Source: Gonatopus flavifemur
Taxonomy: Eukaryota; Arthropoda; Insecta; Hymenoptera; Dryinidae
Length of the DNA stretch: 64,000 bases
Assembly (NCBI GenBank): GCA_018340375.1
Contig: JAFFJZ010000003.1
Location: 7,874,001 to 7,938,000 of the forward strand
Direction: 5' to 3'
The notes under the pieces are model-generated. The model was not told the origin of the DNA. It saw only the letters and a program-made list of their open reading frames with translations, and did no database searches. This document shows positions 51,501 through 63,140 of this stretch, one piece after another. The translations under genes were made by a program, and so were the position numbers. Numbering within the stretch: the first letter of the stretch is position 1; each line of letters starts with the position of its first letter.

Positions 51501-53534
51501 ATGCAATTTAATCGACTGCAATAGAGGTGGTTTGAACCAAATACAATCCTCCAAACCATTCAAAACATATTTTCGAATAAATTATTTGTCCATTGTTGAA
51601 TTGACGAATGATTTAGAACATTGTATTATGAATCTCATTGGAAAATAATTGTAACGATACATACATAAATTAGAAAGAACTTAAAAAATGTGAAATTTGA
51701 ATCATTGAATCAATGGTATGAAAACATTTTATGTGAATTTTTCATAAGACACAGCTCGTAAGACGAAGAATTCGGTCATTGATTCAATAATTCTTATGTA
51801 TACAAAAGATTACTGTACCACAAGGCATTATTTTCTGGATTGAAAATCGAGCATTTTCTATACTTGTTGTTTGAGATAATTTGACAAACGTACAGAGAGA
51901 ATTTCTCAGATCTGGACATATAAAAGAGGCAATGTCAAGTTGCGAGAGATCCACCCTGTATGTCGAAAAATCTGTATTTTGAGCTCCCATAAACGTTACC
52001 AAAGAAGAAAAAGGTGGAAACAGTACCTTTGGGTACAGTCTCCCTTATCATACACATTCATACGTGTGCACTTATAAAAGAAAATCAAATCTTATCCAGA
52101 GGAAATCTTTTGTGGCCCTTGACAAAGTGACAAAAAATAATAACAGAGATAGAAAGAATAAAAAAGAGAGAAAAGGGTGAACACAATTGATAAATGCTCA
52201 CTATAATCTCGCCAAATGGCTCGAAGTGTTTCCTGAGCTCTGACGCGGTAACGTCCTTCTCGAGGTTGCCGATGAAGAGGGTTCTCGTAGCCTTCGGATG
52301 ATACTCGTCGAGTTCGGCCTCGTACGGTCGAAACTCATTGTCCTCGACATCGTAGCCCTGATAAGGGGCAACCTCGATTTTGCAGCCAAAAAAGAGTTTG
52401 TCGTGCGATACCTCGAGGGCCTTTTCGACGTCCTCGGGTTTTTTGAAGCAAACGAGGGCGTACCTGTCGCCCGCCGCGCCAACTACCTTCACCCACGTTA
52501 CCTTTCCGTGTTTCTTGTACTCGTGAAAAAGGCCATCCTTGAGGGAGGTGTCGCTGCTTCGAGCTGGCAAATTTCTTACGCATATCGCCAACGGCCTACG
52601 ATCTTCCGATATCGCGGCGTTACTCGTGCGATGCGGGGAACTACTCGGCGATGTACTTTCCGGCGACGAACTGCCGGCCGAACTGTTACTACGACTGCTG
52701 CTACTGCTGGCGGAACGACTGCTCCCGCTAGGCGAACTGCTGCCGCTACGTGATTTTCTTCTTTGTTTTTTGTGCTGTCTTAACGTACTACTACTACTGC
52801 CAACAACGCCCCCACCTTGAAAACAAAAGAAAACCACAAAAACAGAATAAACATGAGTCTTCATCTCCAACGGGGAACAATGTTGGTTGTTTGTTTACAG
52901 GAAGAGGAAGAAGATGCCTTCGTTCGATATCTTACCTGGTTCATCCTGGTACGCGTCGTTGGTAGCGGGGGAAGGGGGTGGAGGTACCGAAGAACCATAT
53001 CTCGAGGACGACGATTCATAAGCCGCCCACGAGGAAGGGGGTAAACCGCTGATACCGCTGACGCCGCTCCCGCTACCGCAACTACTTCGATGCCGATCTA
53101 GATGCGGCGGGGGTGGTCCAGGGACGTAAGAGCCGCTTCTCGGATAAAGCCGATCCCTCGTCCTGCTCGACGTCACGTGATAGGAACTTTGAGGTGGTGG
53201 TCTCCCACGAGGTATGTAACCGCCTGGATCGACCTGTGATGGATCCGTCGAGTGACCGCCGCCAACGACGACAACAACGCCCCCGACGACACTGCTCCCG
53301 ACGCTGCCGGAACCGACGACGACGCCGCTGCTACCGACACGGCCGCTCCTCTCGCTGCCGTAGAAACTCCCGTGAGACCCCCTGGATTCGAAACTCTCGC
53401 TACCCCTCTCGCTTCCAACACCTCCAACGACAACACTCCCGACGGAACAGCCACCCCCAACGCTGCTCCCGACGCCACCGCTCCCTCCGCCGGTTGATCC
53501 GCTACCGCCTCCGGATCCATGATCCTCGGAACTT
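36237..53534 (-). CDS. spen: Split ends (Spen/SHARP-type RRM-SPOC corepressor), 5' end missing
   Basis: Spen proteins bind RNA through RRMs and recruit corepressors through the SPOC domain; in flies they act in Notch, EGFR, Wnt and hormone signalling (family knowledge). Exons: 53534-52936, 52815-52202, 50638-50458, 49281-48990, 48894-48160, 48038-38201, 38134-38018, 37712-37596, 37476-36727, 36643-36485, 36365-36237, about 4,510 codons, all in phase. The N-part is Gly/Ser-rich. RRM1 carries LAICVRNL and DRYALVCF. RRM2 (RTLFIGNL, TSYAFCQY) is split by the second intron, RRM3 (SCVWVDGI, RGHALVFF) by the third. The 9.8 kb exon holds Ser-rich and Arg/Glu/Lys-repeat tracts, several poly-Gln runs and a poly-His run. 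SPOC lies in the last three exons, from VMWQGLLALKN through MLLALPCGRN to VVHIFPSCDFANESLARIAPDLL. Stop TGA is at 36239-36237. The first listed exon starts in phase 2, so at least one more 5' exon exists; I did not find it. Confidence 0.95.
45540..46310 (-). other. spen: Spen Arg/Glu/Lys repeat segment followed by poly-Gln
   Basis: About 250 residues consist almost only of Arg, Glu and Lys in units such as EREERERKE and REKERLERE, ending in a run of 15 Gln. Such i/i+4 charge patterning is typical of single stable alpha-helices or charged linkers (inference). The same DNA on the plus strand gives a long spurious Phe/Leu/Ser-rich open frame (45116-46573). Confidence 0.8.
48991..52201 (-). other. 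spen: Large introns of spen
   Basis: Introns 52201-50639 (1.56 kb) and 50457-49282 (1.18 kb) flank the small 181 bp exon that carries the second half of RRM2 and the start of RRM3. The open frames inside (49687-49932, 49902-50147, 51409-51648, 51784-52002) are short and domain-free. No nested gene or RNA was recognised. Confidence 0.6.
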
Positions 53535-54263
53535 CTGAAACAACGTTCGTACGATACGTTATTGCAAATCATCGTGATAAGCGGCGGTATTATCCTTTTC
53601 TCAAGAACCATAGTTTTACCAATAAATAAACTCCATTAATTCTGAATTCTATTGATCCGTTTAGCGCGCCTTCGTCGAAGAAACTGTGAGTTCAAAGAGG
53701 GTCAAAGGTCAAAACACGTCGATAAATTCTGCGGTCGATGCCGTACAACACGTGAAGAGAGAAAATAAAAGGAAGCTGAGAATAAAAATCATGAAATAGC
53801 TGGGAAATGCAACGCGATTTCCTTGTATATACGAATTCTCCTTGAGAAGATACCGTTTGAATTATGGGAATAATACGTTTACATTTCCGAAAAAGAGAAC
53901 ACGAATTCCCAGGAATCCGATGACGACGACGAGGAGAAAAAAAAGGAGAAGAAGAAGAATAGAGAGGAGGAAAAACAAGTCTTTTTATATGCCTAAACGT
54001 AAAGATCGAAAAGACGAATAATCTTGACTCAAGATCAAAGGTTGAAAAAGTGAAATACGTCACTGAGTCTTATTTAGAACTTCTGTACTCGCATGAGACG
54101 GGAAAATTTGTATGAATAGGATTTGCGCATCGAGATACTTCTCCACGTGCGTACGAAGATATATATTCTCACATTTTTATATATAAATCTGACACATATT
54201 TACATAAGGTGTACCATTTTCAAAGGATTTCGATAACGCGTTGCACGGAAAAGAATTATATGG

Positions 54264-54386
54264 TTGATACTTGGATAGCTTAAAGCTTGCTATGGTAGCT
54301 ATTTTTCAACTGTGGCAACAAAAGTTATTGCCACAGGAGCTAAAATCTAGCTCTTGCAGCTATTTTTTTCACCATCCAAATATTAA
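54264..54386. mobile_element. GGATAGC-family MITE-like element, copy 1
   Basis: Ends TTGATACTTGGATAGCT and CCATCCAAATATTAA are inverted repeats of the consensus TTGATATTTGGATAGC. The interior is full of TAGCT/AGCTA words. Length is 123 bp. It is non-coding. Confidence 0.7.
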
Positions 54387-54414
54387 ATACATGAAATAGC
54401 TATTCTCTAAAATT

Positions 54415-54660
54415 GTTAGAGTGGTATTTCACTCTTTAGCCAGCCAAAAGTGAGCCTGTCGAAATTTCGAGTGAAATTCCCACTCTGTTAGAGTGATAAT
54501 CAAAGGTTTGAGGTTAGAAACTCACAGCCACTCTAATTCTAGAGTGAATTTTTTAGTCCAAAAGAGTGGGAGTCCACTCGAAACGAATGAAAATCCCACT
54601 CGAAGCGGACTGGCTCACTTCTGAGACTTAGTAGAGTGAAACGAGTGATTTTTCACTCTC
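54415..54660. repeat. Fold-back element built of GAGTG/CACTC motifs
   Basis: Two arms of about 70-100 bp are imperfect reverse complements, for example AAAAGTGAGCC on the left and GGCTCACTTCT on the right. CACTCT/AGAGTG words recur more than ten times across 245 bp. It starts 28 bp after the GGATAGC copy 1. Confidence 0.65.
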
Positions 54661-57600
54661 CCAGATGCAGAGAGTACCACCGCGAATTATTTTTTTCCAT
54701 GTGCTATGCACGGAAGAGAAAAATTCCGCCACTTTAACGAATTCGTCTTCGCTACGTAGAATAACCGATCCAACGATAACAATTTGCTGTGTTAACGAAC
54801 TGATTCGTTTCGAGTATTGCAAAGCTCGATTTGCTAAAACCTTGCAATTGCCGTTCATTTTAGCAAACTTGCTTGCTGTCCATATAGTAGTCAACGACTT
54901 TCTTTAAAACAGCGAAATTCTTGATATTCCAGCGAATATTTTTCTCTGGGCGATGAAAATAACTATTTTGCAAATTATTTGACTACGCAAAACACGCACG
55001 GAATGTGAGAAAAAGGGGTTGAATTTGAAATTATGAGATGGACAGCCATGTTTTTAGCTAATGTTGCTAAGAAATTAGCTATAATAGCTAAACACTGAAA
55101 CAGATAAACATTTCTGAGATGGTAACTCAAACTCCACCGCGAAAGATTGAAAATATTCACTACTATGTTGAACCGAGGAAAGTTGTGAATTATTTTCGCA
55201 TGCAGCTGAATGTGAACTGTTCATAAACACTGGGCACAAAACGAATTCAGCTGTAGGGGTTGAACTTTCGCTGTCAACAGCTAAAAACTCCCCGTCGTAA
55301 CCAATAAAATTGCTGTAGCGATGAAAAATTCGCTATTTTAGCTAAAGGTACAGAGCGAAATCAGATTCATTTCCTCCGTATATTTATCAAATGTGCAGTG
55401 GAATTTCTTCTGCAGTGCAGGATGGTAAATCTTAGATGACTCAAATATTCTCTTTACATGAAATTAGATGGGCAAAATGGAAAGAAAGAGCTTCTAAGCT
55501 TTGTTACATTCTCATAGGATTTCGACGTGTTTCGCAGGGCAGTTATGCAAGGATCACGATGAAGTTTTTGTGTGTTTTGTCGTTGTAATAGAAATCTAGT
55601 CATTCTCTAGCCCTGGCAGGAGACCCTTGTAAGGAACTCACAAAACTTGGCAAGACTTCGTAGTACTTTAGAGAATTCCTAGAATAATTTCTACTAGGAC
55701 TAGCTGTATAGACAAACAACATCCCGTCTTGAAAAATAATGTTCTGTAATTTATACATAGATTTCATGCAAGGCATATATAAAAAAAAGAATTATATATA
55801 AATTGTGTAAAAATCTTTACATTGTATGCAATTTTTATACAATTATATGCAAATCACCTTTCTTTATTTTTATTTTATTTAGAACTCCCCACGATTTCAT
55901 GTTTTTAATATCTTGAAGATCGAGACCATTTTATGACCTAGTGTTACAACTCTATGAGAACTTACTCTTCGGTATAAATAATTTCAAACTCTAATTTCAA
56001 CGATTCTTATTGAGCTATGCAAAGAAGATTATTTCAGACACCTAAGAACAATCTGCTTCACCCTTAAACCTCATAATCACTTGTACAACTTTCACAGTAC
56101 ATTGCGATCTCTGAAAACAATCTACAAATCTCAACACCTCAAGTTAACAATAATAACAGGTAAAATTAATTAGACGTGCGATTTTGAATAGAATTTATCC
56201 AATAAACATCTCGAGAATACCATTTTGGTGGTCAACGGATACAAGAACCATACATAAAGGACTCATTTCCAAGACGAAAAGTACTTTCTACGATAAAAAG
56301 GAATTACGAACAAAACGAAAGGAGGATAAAAAAATTGTGCAAACGCACGTATAATCCAAGGCGCTTCAAACAGATTCAGGTCGAAGTATCCTGCCGGTAG
56401 AAAACGCGGAGACGAATAAGATGACAACAACAGCGATGGAGAGACCGTCACCTAACGGTATGAATATGTTGTCGGGAGAAAGACTTTGCGTGTACGTATA
56501 TACCGTATAAAACTGCTTTTGATACCCTCGTACCAACGTTGCCAGTGGTAATATCACTGAAAATATTATCCTCATTTGAAATGCTAATAAATTCTGGCTT
56601 GATGTAATGAACGATGATGTGTATCGTATTGTTTTTTTTCCCTTCCTTGCCAGAAAGAGTACATCTTGCAAACGATTATTCATTCTCATCTCCGATTTCG
56701 TATCGTTATTGATTTTTTATTCAATTGAGAGATCAATGGAGGTTTTTTTGAATCTTCGGTTATTACGAGATACCGTGCTCTGTAAATGGAACAACCTATA
56801 CGACGAGTGTGAACAACGAAACGCGAATAACGAGGCTTTCACCATTTCTGCGTTGTTTCTAAAAGAATATATGTATATTGCGTTATATTCGTATCGTTTC
56901 ATTTCTACATAAAGAACAAAACGACTGGTCGTCGCTGTCGTTGTCGTTGTCGTTGTCGTTTCGGTCACGCGAAAGTAAGGAACATATATTCAATAATATA
57001 TCGTGACACGGATGTGGAGACTCGCTACTATTAGGCGTTGAAATACCCTCTTTTGAGTCGATACAGTCAACATTTGAGCTCCATTTCTTCGATAATGGAA
57101 TTTTCTCTTGATAAAAAAGGATGTTGTAAAGCTAAAATTTGATGTTTCGTGTGTAGATTTTGAAAAGTATTTCTATGAAAGGGAGCTTATCTCCTATCTC
57201 GGGGTTTTACCTCGAGGTAATGCATTTTTTTTTTGCGCTGCTTCAGCTACAGATCAGATATTTTTATACAAAGCGTGTCCATTTTTTGCACTCCGCGAAA
57301 AGCCATTAATGGAAAAGATGGAGCTATCAACCGAAAACTACAGGCTAAATTCCATGGTGTAACTTTTTATTTCATTTGTTGAGTGAAATTTGTGTTGGCC
57401 TGGGTACTAAATTTCAACTAATTTGACACGGAGAAGAGAAAAGGAATTTTGTTTTGTGAAAGAGCACGATATGAAATCTCCCCTCGATTGGTGCATTCGA
57501 GTATTACGTTTACGTAATGTATGTAATAGACGCGATATACATCTAAACATTTTATCATGATTCATGACAACATTGTGCGCATTCTTAGAAACTTTTGTTC

Positions 57601-59105
57601 ACATTTGATATCTGTACTCTTTCCTTGATAAGAATAATCAATATTTTTTTATTATTTTCTTATTCTGTTTCACCCTATTCACGCATTATCTGATTTCATT
57701 CATTGTATACACCTAATCACTTGTTTTCAATCAAATACAGGAATTATACTTTATACGTTTATCGAATATTCCCAGGAAAACAAAGAGAACCCAGTAGAAA
57801 AACAGTGGATCTCGCTAAGCGCCATGATTGAGATTCGATAAGATTCATAGGTATTCTTTGCAATCCTATCCCTTTAGCATCTTTCATTGCGTCGGTCATC
57901 TGATGAAATTTTTGAAACTTGAAAAAACATGAACTCGAGAAACAGCGAAAATGGGTTAGTTACAAAAATTGAAATGCTTATGAAATACTTTGGAGAACAA
58001 ATTTTCTTGTTTTCTCCAACAGAAAATATTGCATTCAAAGCTATCGCATCTTTTCGAAATTTGTTCCTAAAGATTGTACAAAACTGTCAATAGATTAGGG
58101 ATTTTGCATTCGAACCTTCTGAAGTATTCCCTCAAAATTATTTTATCACATATGCACATAAATGAAGAATGAATTTCTCTGTTTTCTATTTGTTCATGAA
58201 TTACAAAAAGTTTCACTTTTTGCAAGATTCGAATAATTTAAACCTCTAGAATCGATATTATTGAAGATTCGCAAGTTGATTTCCTTTGAAGATTAATTTA
58301 CATGAATGTAACGAATTAGTAAATGGTCCAAAATTATTCATAAGTAACGATTATTCGATGAATTGAAATGAAAAGCCCAGATACGAAGTATTTTTTTAAA
58401 GCAGCATAAAATACATGTTTGAACTTTAATCATTTTATGTATCAATCTGTCTGGTCTTTGATTACTCGTACAATCGAGGTTATCAGATTTTGCCATCAGT
58501 TTAAACGAAAATAACACTCTACTGGATAAGAAGCTACCAGATTGTGACATATTTTTTTTATAGATGTTCTCCCGATTAGATAATATATCCAATGAACGAA
58601 GGATACATTCCGCGATTAATCATGAATATATGTGCATCAATTTTAAAACCTGGTATATCTAGTTGAGATGTCGTTAATTAGAGCATGTATTTTATGATCG
58701 TTCAACTCAAATTAAAAAATTCAGACCTAAAGATACGGTTGTCATGTAATTTTGTTGTGAAAAATAATTTTGCACACATCACGTACATTTTTTAATGATC
58801 ATTGTAATGTATAAAGAAATTTCTGAACACCTAATTACAACAAATGATTCGGAAACTCAGAATCGTTGTAAAACAAATGACTTTCTATTTACATTGGGTG
58901 TACAAATGCTGTCACACGATTGTGCGTCCACCATATTGAATACAAGAAGAGAAGAATAAGACCGTGTATCATATCGAACAAAGATATCTCAACATCAATT
59001 ATTGACCACTATCTTGCAGCAAGTGATGATTGTCTTTTTTGTACCTTAATCCTGTAAAAATCCTGATAATCGATCAAAACGTTGACCTCATCGTTCCTCC
59101 CTCAA

Positions 59106-59326
59106 CACTGTAAAAAAAATTCCTTCTGAAAATTTCAGAAAATGTGACTAATTTTTTACAGCCACTTATTCCTGAATTTTTAGTTGAATTTTGCTGAATT
59201 TTAAAAAAACATGACCAAATTTTTAGGATACACTCCCGAATCCAGTTCTGAAATTCTAGAAAGAAGTGGCTGTAAAATATTACAGTCGCATTTTCTGAGT
59301 GTTCAGGAGGAATTTTCTCCACAGTG
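59106..59326. mobile_element. 221 bp MITE-like element with about 60 bp TIRs
   Basis: The left arm begins CACTGTAAAAAAAATTCC and ends TTTTACAGCCACTT at 59167. The right arm, from AAGTGGCTGTAAAA at 59263 to CACAGTG at 59326, is its reverse complement with few mismatches. The CACTGT tip matches the 9142 element. No clear target duplication. Confidence 0.75.
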
Positions 59327-60780
59327 AACATCAACAAAAAGCACAATTTTTTATGACGAATGACAATGTACAGTACAATTATTTCACCATTCATTTAAAA
59401 ATTCATTATGAATCATGATTGTATTGAATGAACGATAGTGAAACATCAATGTAAGAATCAGAATTGAAAAAGCAGGAAAGAAATTTTATTGAAATTGAAT
59501 CGAGAATAAATTGGTTGAACGACAGATATCTACGTTCCATGCCTGATAACGGAGAAGGAGGAGAATAGAAAAACGCGTCACAATAGAAATGCTATTGACA
59601 TAAATCAGAATAGCTTATTTCATATGTCTGTACATTGAATTATGTAAATCTTGTTGGACAGTATGTGCCATCTGGCGTGAACGGTACAATGAAACACGTG
59701 ATTGAAGTTCATAAATACTTTCGAATTCATCATCATTCCAGTTGTTGGTTGAGAGAAAATGATGATTCACAGAAGCCACAATTACCAGAGGAGACGAGTT
59801 ACCACGGTTAAATGATAACACGAATACTTTTAAACTCGTCAAAAGTTAATTCCGATCTACAAAAGAAGGAATGCAATCTTTTTTCTTTCCGACTAAGAAT
59901 TATCATCAGGATGACCCGATATCGTATAAGAAATTAGGACTTAACTAGGATTAAATGTGGATGATCTATGGAGAATAAACTTATTCGATCTGAGTTGAGA
60001 TTCCCATGCATTATTCTAATGAGTTTGAATAATTTTTCAATTGAGGTTTCCTCGTCGAGTCTTTACGAAAACTCTGAAAGTTTTCAACGTAATTAGGCGC
60101 AAATAGAATAAATTATGCAATGAGAATGACGCAGGCTCCGTTGAAAATTCGTGTAAAATTTGACGTGAGACGTTGGAAAATTAATGACAATCACAAAAGT
60201 CTGTATCCTTTTACGGCGAACGGAGTTTCTCATCTTGATAATTCGAATTGAGCTTACTTCGGTCCCATTTCCTGACAAATTTTGCTTCGATCAAACAAGA
60301 TCCAAGAAGTTATTCGAGGAATAAAATATCATAAATATCAATATAAAATATTTATTCACTCCACTTTTATATGAATGAACATTATTTGAGATGAAAGTAA
60401 AAACGAATCAAATACAAATTCTTCACTTTTTTGAATAAATGATGTTTATACACATCAATATACATAAAATAGTTCAAGTTTTTCCACACGCGAAGATATA
60501 TTTGATCTCTTTCATAAGGTTTGTCAAAATAATCAACAATCTTCATAAAAAGCAAGCACTGTTTGGACTTCAAAAATTGCGAGCTTAGCCAACATAGTAT
60601 GCATTATAAAAATGTGCACTGGACGAATTTGAATTCTCTTGATTGTTGATAATTCCTGTCACAATTTATATCCAATTTTGTACACGAGAGCCATCTAGAA
60701 CGCATGATCTACACGAAAATAAAAAATAATTCGCTATATATCAGCAGCCAGGAATTAGTTGTGGTAGCTACTTCTTGGAT

Positions 60781-60904
60781 TTGACATTTAGATAGCTGAA
60801 AATATTACTATAAGAGTCAAATTTTAGCTACTATAACAATAAATTTTGCTATTACAGCTGAAAAATAGCTAGCATAGCTAATCTTCAGCTACCCAAATAT
60901 CAAT
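60781..60904. mobile_element. GGATAGC-family MITE-like element, copy 2
   Basis: Ends TTGACATTTAGATAGCTG and CAGCTACCCAAATATCAA are inverted repeats. Length 124 bp, nearly equal to copy 1, with the same TAGCT-rich interior. Confidence 0.75.
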
Positions 60905-61412
60905 ATCATTTTTTTCTGTCTACATTTCATCGGCTTTCCTATATTTTCATGAATTTATGTGGCATTGAAATTAACTTGACCAGATCTAAGAGATGAATTC
61001 AAAATCGGGTTAGGGCGCAAACAGTCATCAATTATTCAAACTGAAAATCAAAACAGAGAACCAGTGTTGTTCTGATATTGAAATTTATGTAAATGAACAA
61101 CAACAACCGTATAAATAAGATTTTAGTGGTTTCAACATAACCAAATTGTTTTCTCTCCTTTGAAAGCATTTTATTCTATTAGAGTCGTCAATTTACTTTA
61201 AGTGGATCCGTAGGAAAGAGTGACTAAGTTTTCAACTCTGATTTTTCATAAAATTTTAGACGCTAGGGAAATGAAAATGAAAAACAAATCGTACAAAGAG
61301 AAATACAAGAGTGCACAGTGAAAAAAATATTGCACGCTTTCATAAAAATACTATCTACCTATTACAGCTATCTGAAGTATAAGGATGTTGGTATTGCTAC
61401 TACAAACCGAAT

Positions 61413-61433
61413 GGATCGTTCCAGGAACGATCC
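61413..61433. repeat. Perfect palindrome GGATCGTTCC-A-GGAACGATCC
   Basis: Ten bases at 61413-61422 are followed, after one base, by their exact reverse complement. AACGATC-type words recur at 61448-61500. It is too short to classify as an element. Confidence 0.7.
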
Positions 61434-62548
61434 GGATTAGTATGAAACGATTTCGATCGTTATCAGAACGATCTACGTATTGCGACTGCAGCTTCAGATC
61501 GTTACCATAACCACTTTCTTTTCCAGCGCATTTAGAAGAATAATAAAAACGATTACCTGAGATCAGTAATGAGCGATATTTGACAGCATTGTTATTTTTT
61601 ATAAAAACAAAATTGTCGAGTTTCTATTGAATTTTATAAAAATCGAAATTAAAAGAAAAATATCAATACTGTTGAATATTATCACAGAGTTATATGTGAA
61701 ATTTTATATAATATTATTCTATGAAAAATTCAACAGTTTTTATAGATATTTCATATTGAAATTGTATAATAAACTCTACAAAATGATATTATCATTTGAA
61801 ATCTGTGTTAGAAAGTATACTGATCGCTTTAAATTTGATATAAATATGGAAACCCAACTAAATTCATTAAAAAGTCGGCTACGCCAAATGAGTACATATA
61901 TACAGTTGACCTAACAGAATATCTAATCAAGACTAGAAATGTACTTCCCTGGGAATTTCAGGTGTATTTCAAAATTTATGCAGGTATGAAATGTTGAAAT
62001 AAAAATTACAAAAACAATTCTCAACCAGTTATTTGTAGGGAAAAATTCACAATTTCCCTTATATAACCTGACTTATTGTCGAATAAACAATTGTTAAAAG
62101 TCACAGTTTTTCTTGGAATCGATTTTGAATTGTTTTCAAGACCATTATATTTTAATGACATGCATTTCGAAATTTCTACAAAAATTTTCCAATAGTTATA
62201 GAGAAAAACTTGTAATTTCCTCACGTTGGGATCTTCTTTGTTGAAGAAAAATAATACTTCCTCAGAAGATTTTCAAATATTTGCATCTTTTAACGATGCT
62301 CAATAAACGGACATGGCTTTTTTCACGCACTCAGAGAAAATATGCAGAAATTTAGCCAAGAGTTAAATTAAAATAAAGGAAATTTGGCATATTCAAAATA
62401 ATTTACGGAAAGTTATAATTCTCTAGCTTTCCAAGCGTAATTAACTTTGATGATCATTTATTAATATATTTTCTAGTGGAATGTTACGGCGAAGAGTTTG
62501 GGGAAAAGTGATCTTGAAAAGCCGTTATTGCGGGGAAAAAATAATTCT

Positions 62549-62689
62549 TGGTAATATTTAGATAGCTGAAAATTAGATATGATAGCTATTTTTTAGCCGT
62601 CACAACTACTCATTTAGCTGTAACAGCGAGAAATGTATGTGACACAGTAAAAATATCACAGCTCACCTATTTTGCTATCCAAATATCAA
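62549..62689. mobile_element. GGATAGC-family MITE-like element, copy 3
   Basis: Ends TTGGTAATATTTAGATAGCTG and GCTATCCAAATATCAA are inverted repeats; 141 bp. More AGCTA-rich sequence follows to about 62820 and may be a second, decayed copy. Confidence 0.7.
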
Positions 62690-63076
62690 CTAAAAACCTT
62701 TGCCGCTTCAGCTACGAATTCTTGCCGTGGCAGCTCATAAAAAGCTATAGCTGCAATTATTCTAGCCGTAGCAGCGAGAAAACCAAAGTAAAAAAGTAAG
62801 CAGGTGCCACAGCTAATTTTCTTGCGTGTCACTGGCAATATTTCACAATATCGATATTTTTCACATATGTAAAACTTTTCAAAATTATATATAACTTATA
62901 TATTAAATATATTTTCAATCAATTCTTTCACTCGGCATAAATTATTGCACAAAGCTTGGTATGAATGTTATGAAAAATATCGATGTTGTCGAATACCGCC
63001 CATTCCTAGTATTGAGCTTTGAGATATTGAGCAGTTTATCTAAACGGGTCTGTGAAAAGAGTTCAAATTTTAAATG

Positions 63077-63140
63077 GTTCGAAGCCTTGGTTGAAGATAA
63101 AGGTTGTATATTGCTATTGTTTTCAACCAAGGTTTCGAAC
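63077..63140. other. 19 bp stem-loop with 26 nt loop
   Basis: GTTCGAAGCCTTGGTTGAA (63077-63095) pairs with TTCAACCAAGGTTTCGAAC (63122-63140). The only mismatch reads as a G:U wobble in plus-strand RNA. Size resembles a small microRNA-type hairpin but is at the short end; it could equally be a decayed inverted repeat. Confidence 0.5.

Noticed and set aside
54628..54894. 88-codon minus-strand frame, considered as a missing spen 5' exon
   Set aside because: It partly overlaps the GAGTG fold-back element, resembles no RRM or spen sequence, and has no phase 2 donor that fits.
59074..59394. 106-codon minus-strand frame
   Set aside because: It spans the 221 bp MITE-like element almost exactly; a repeat-derived open frame.
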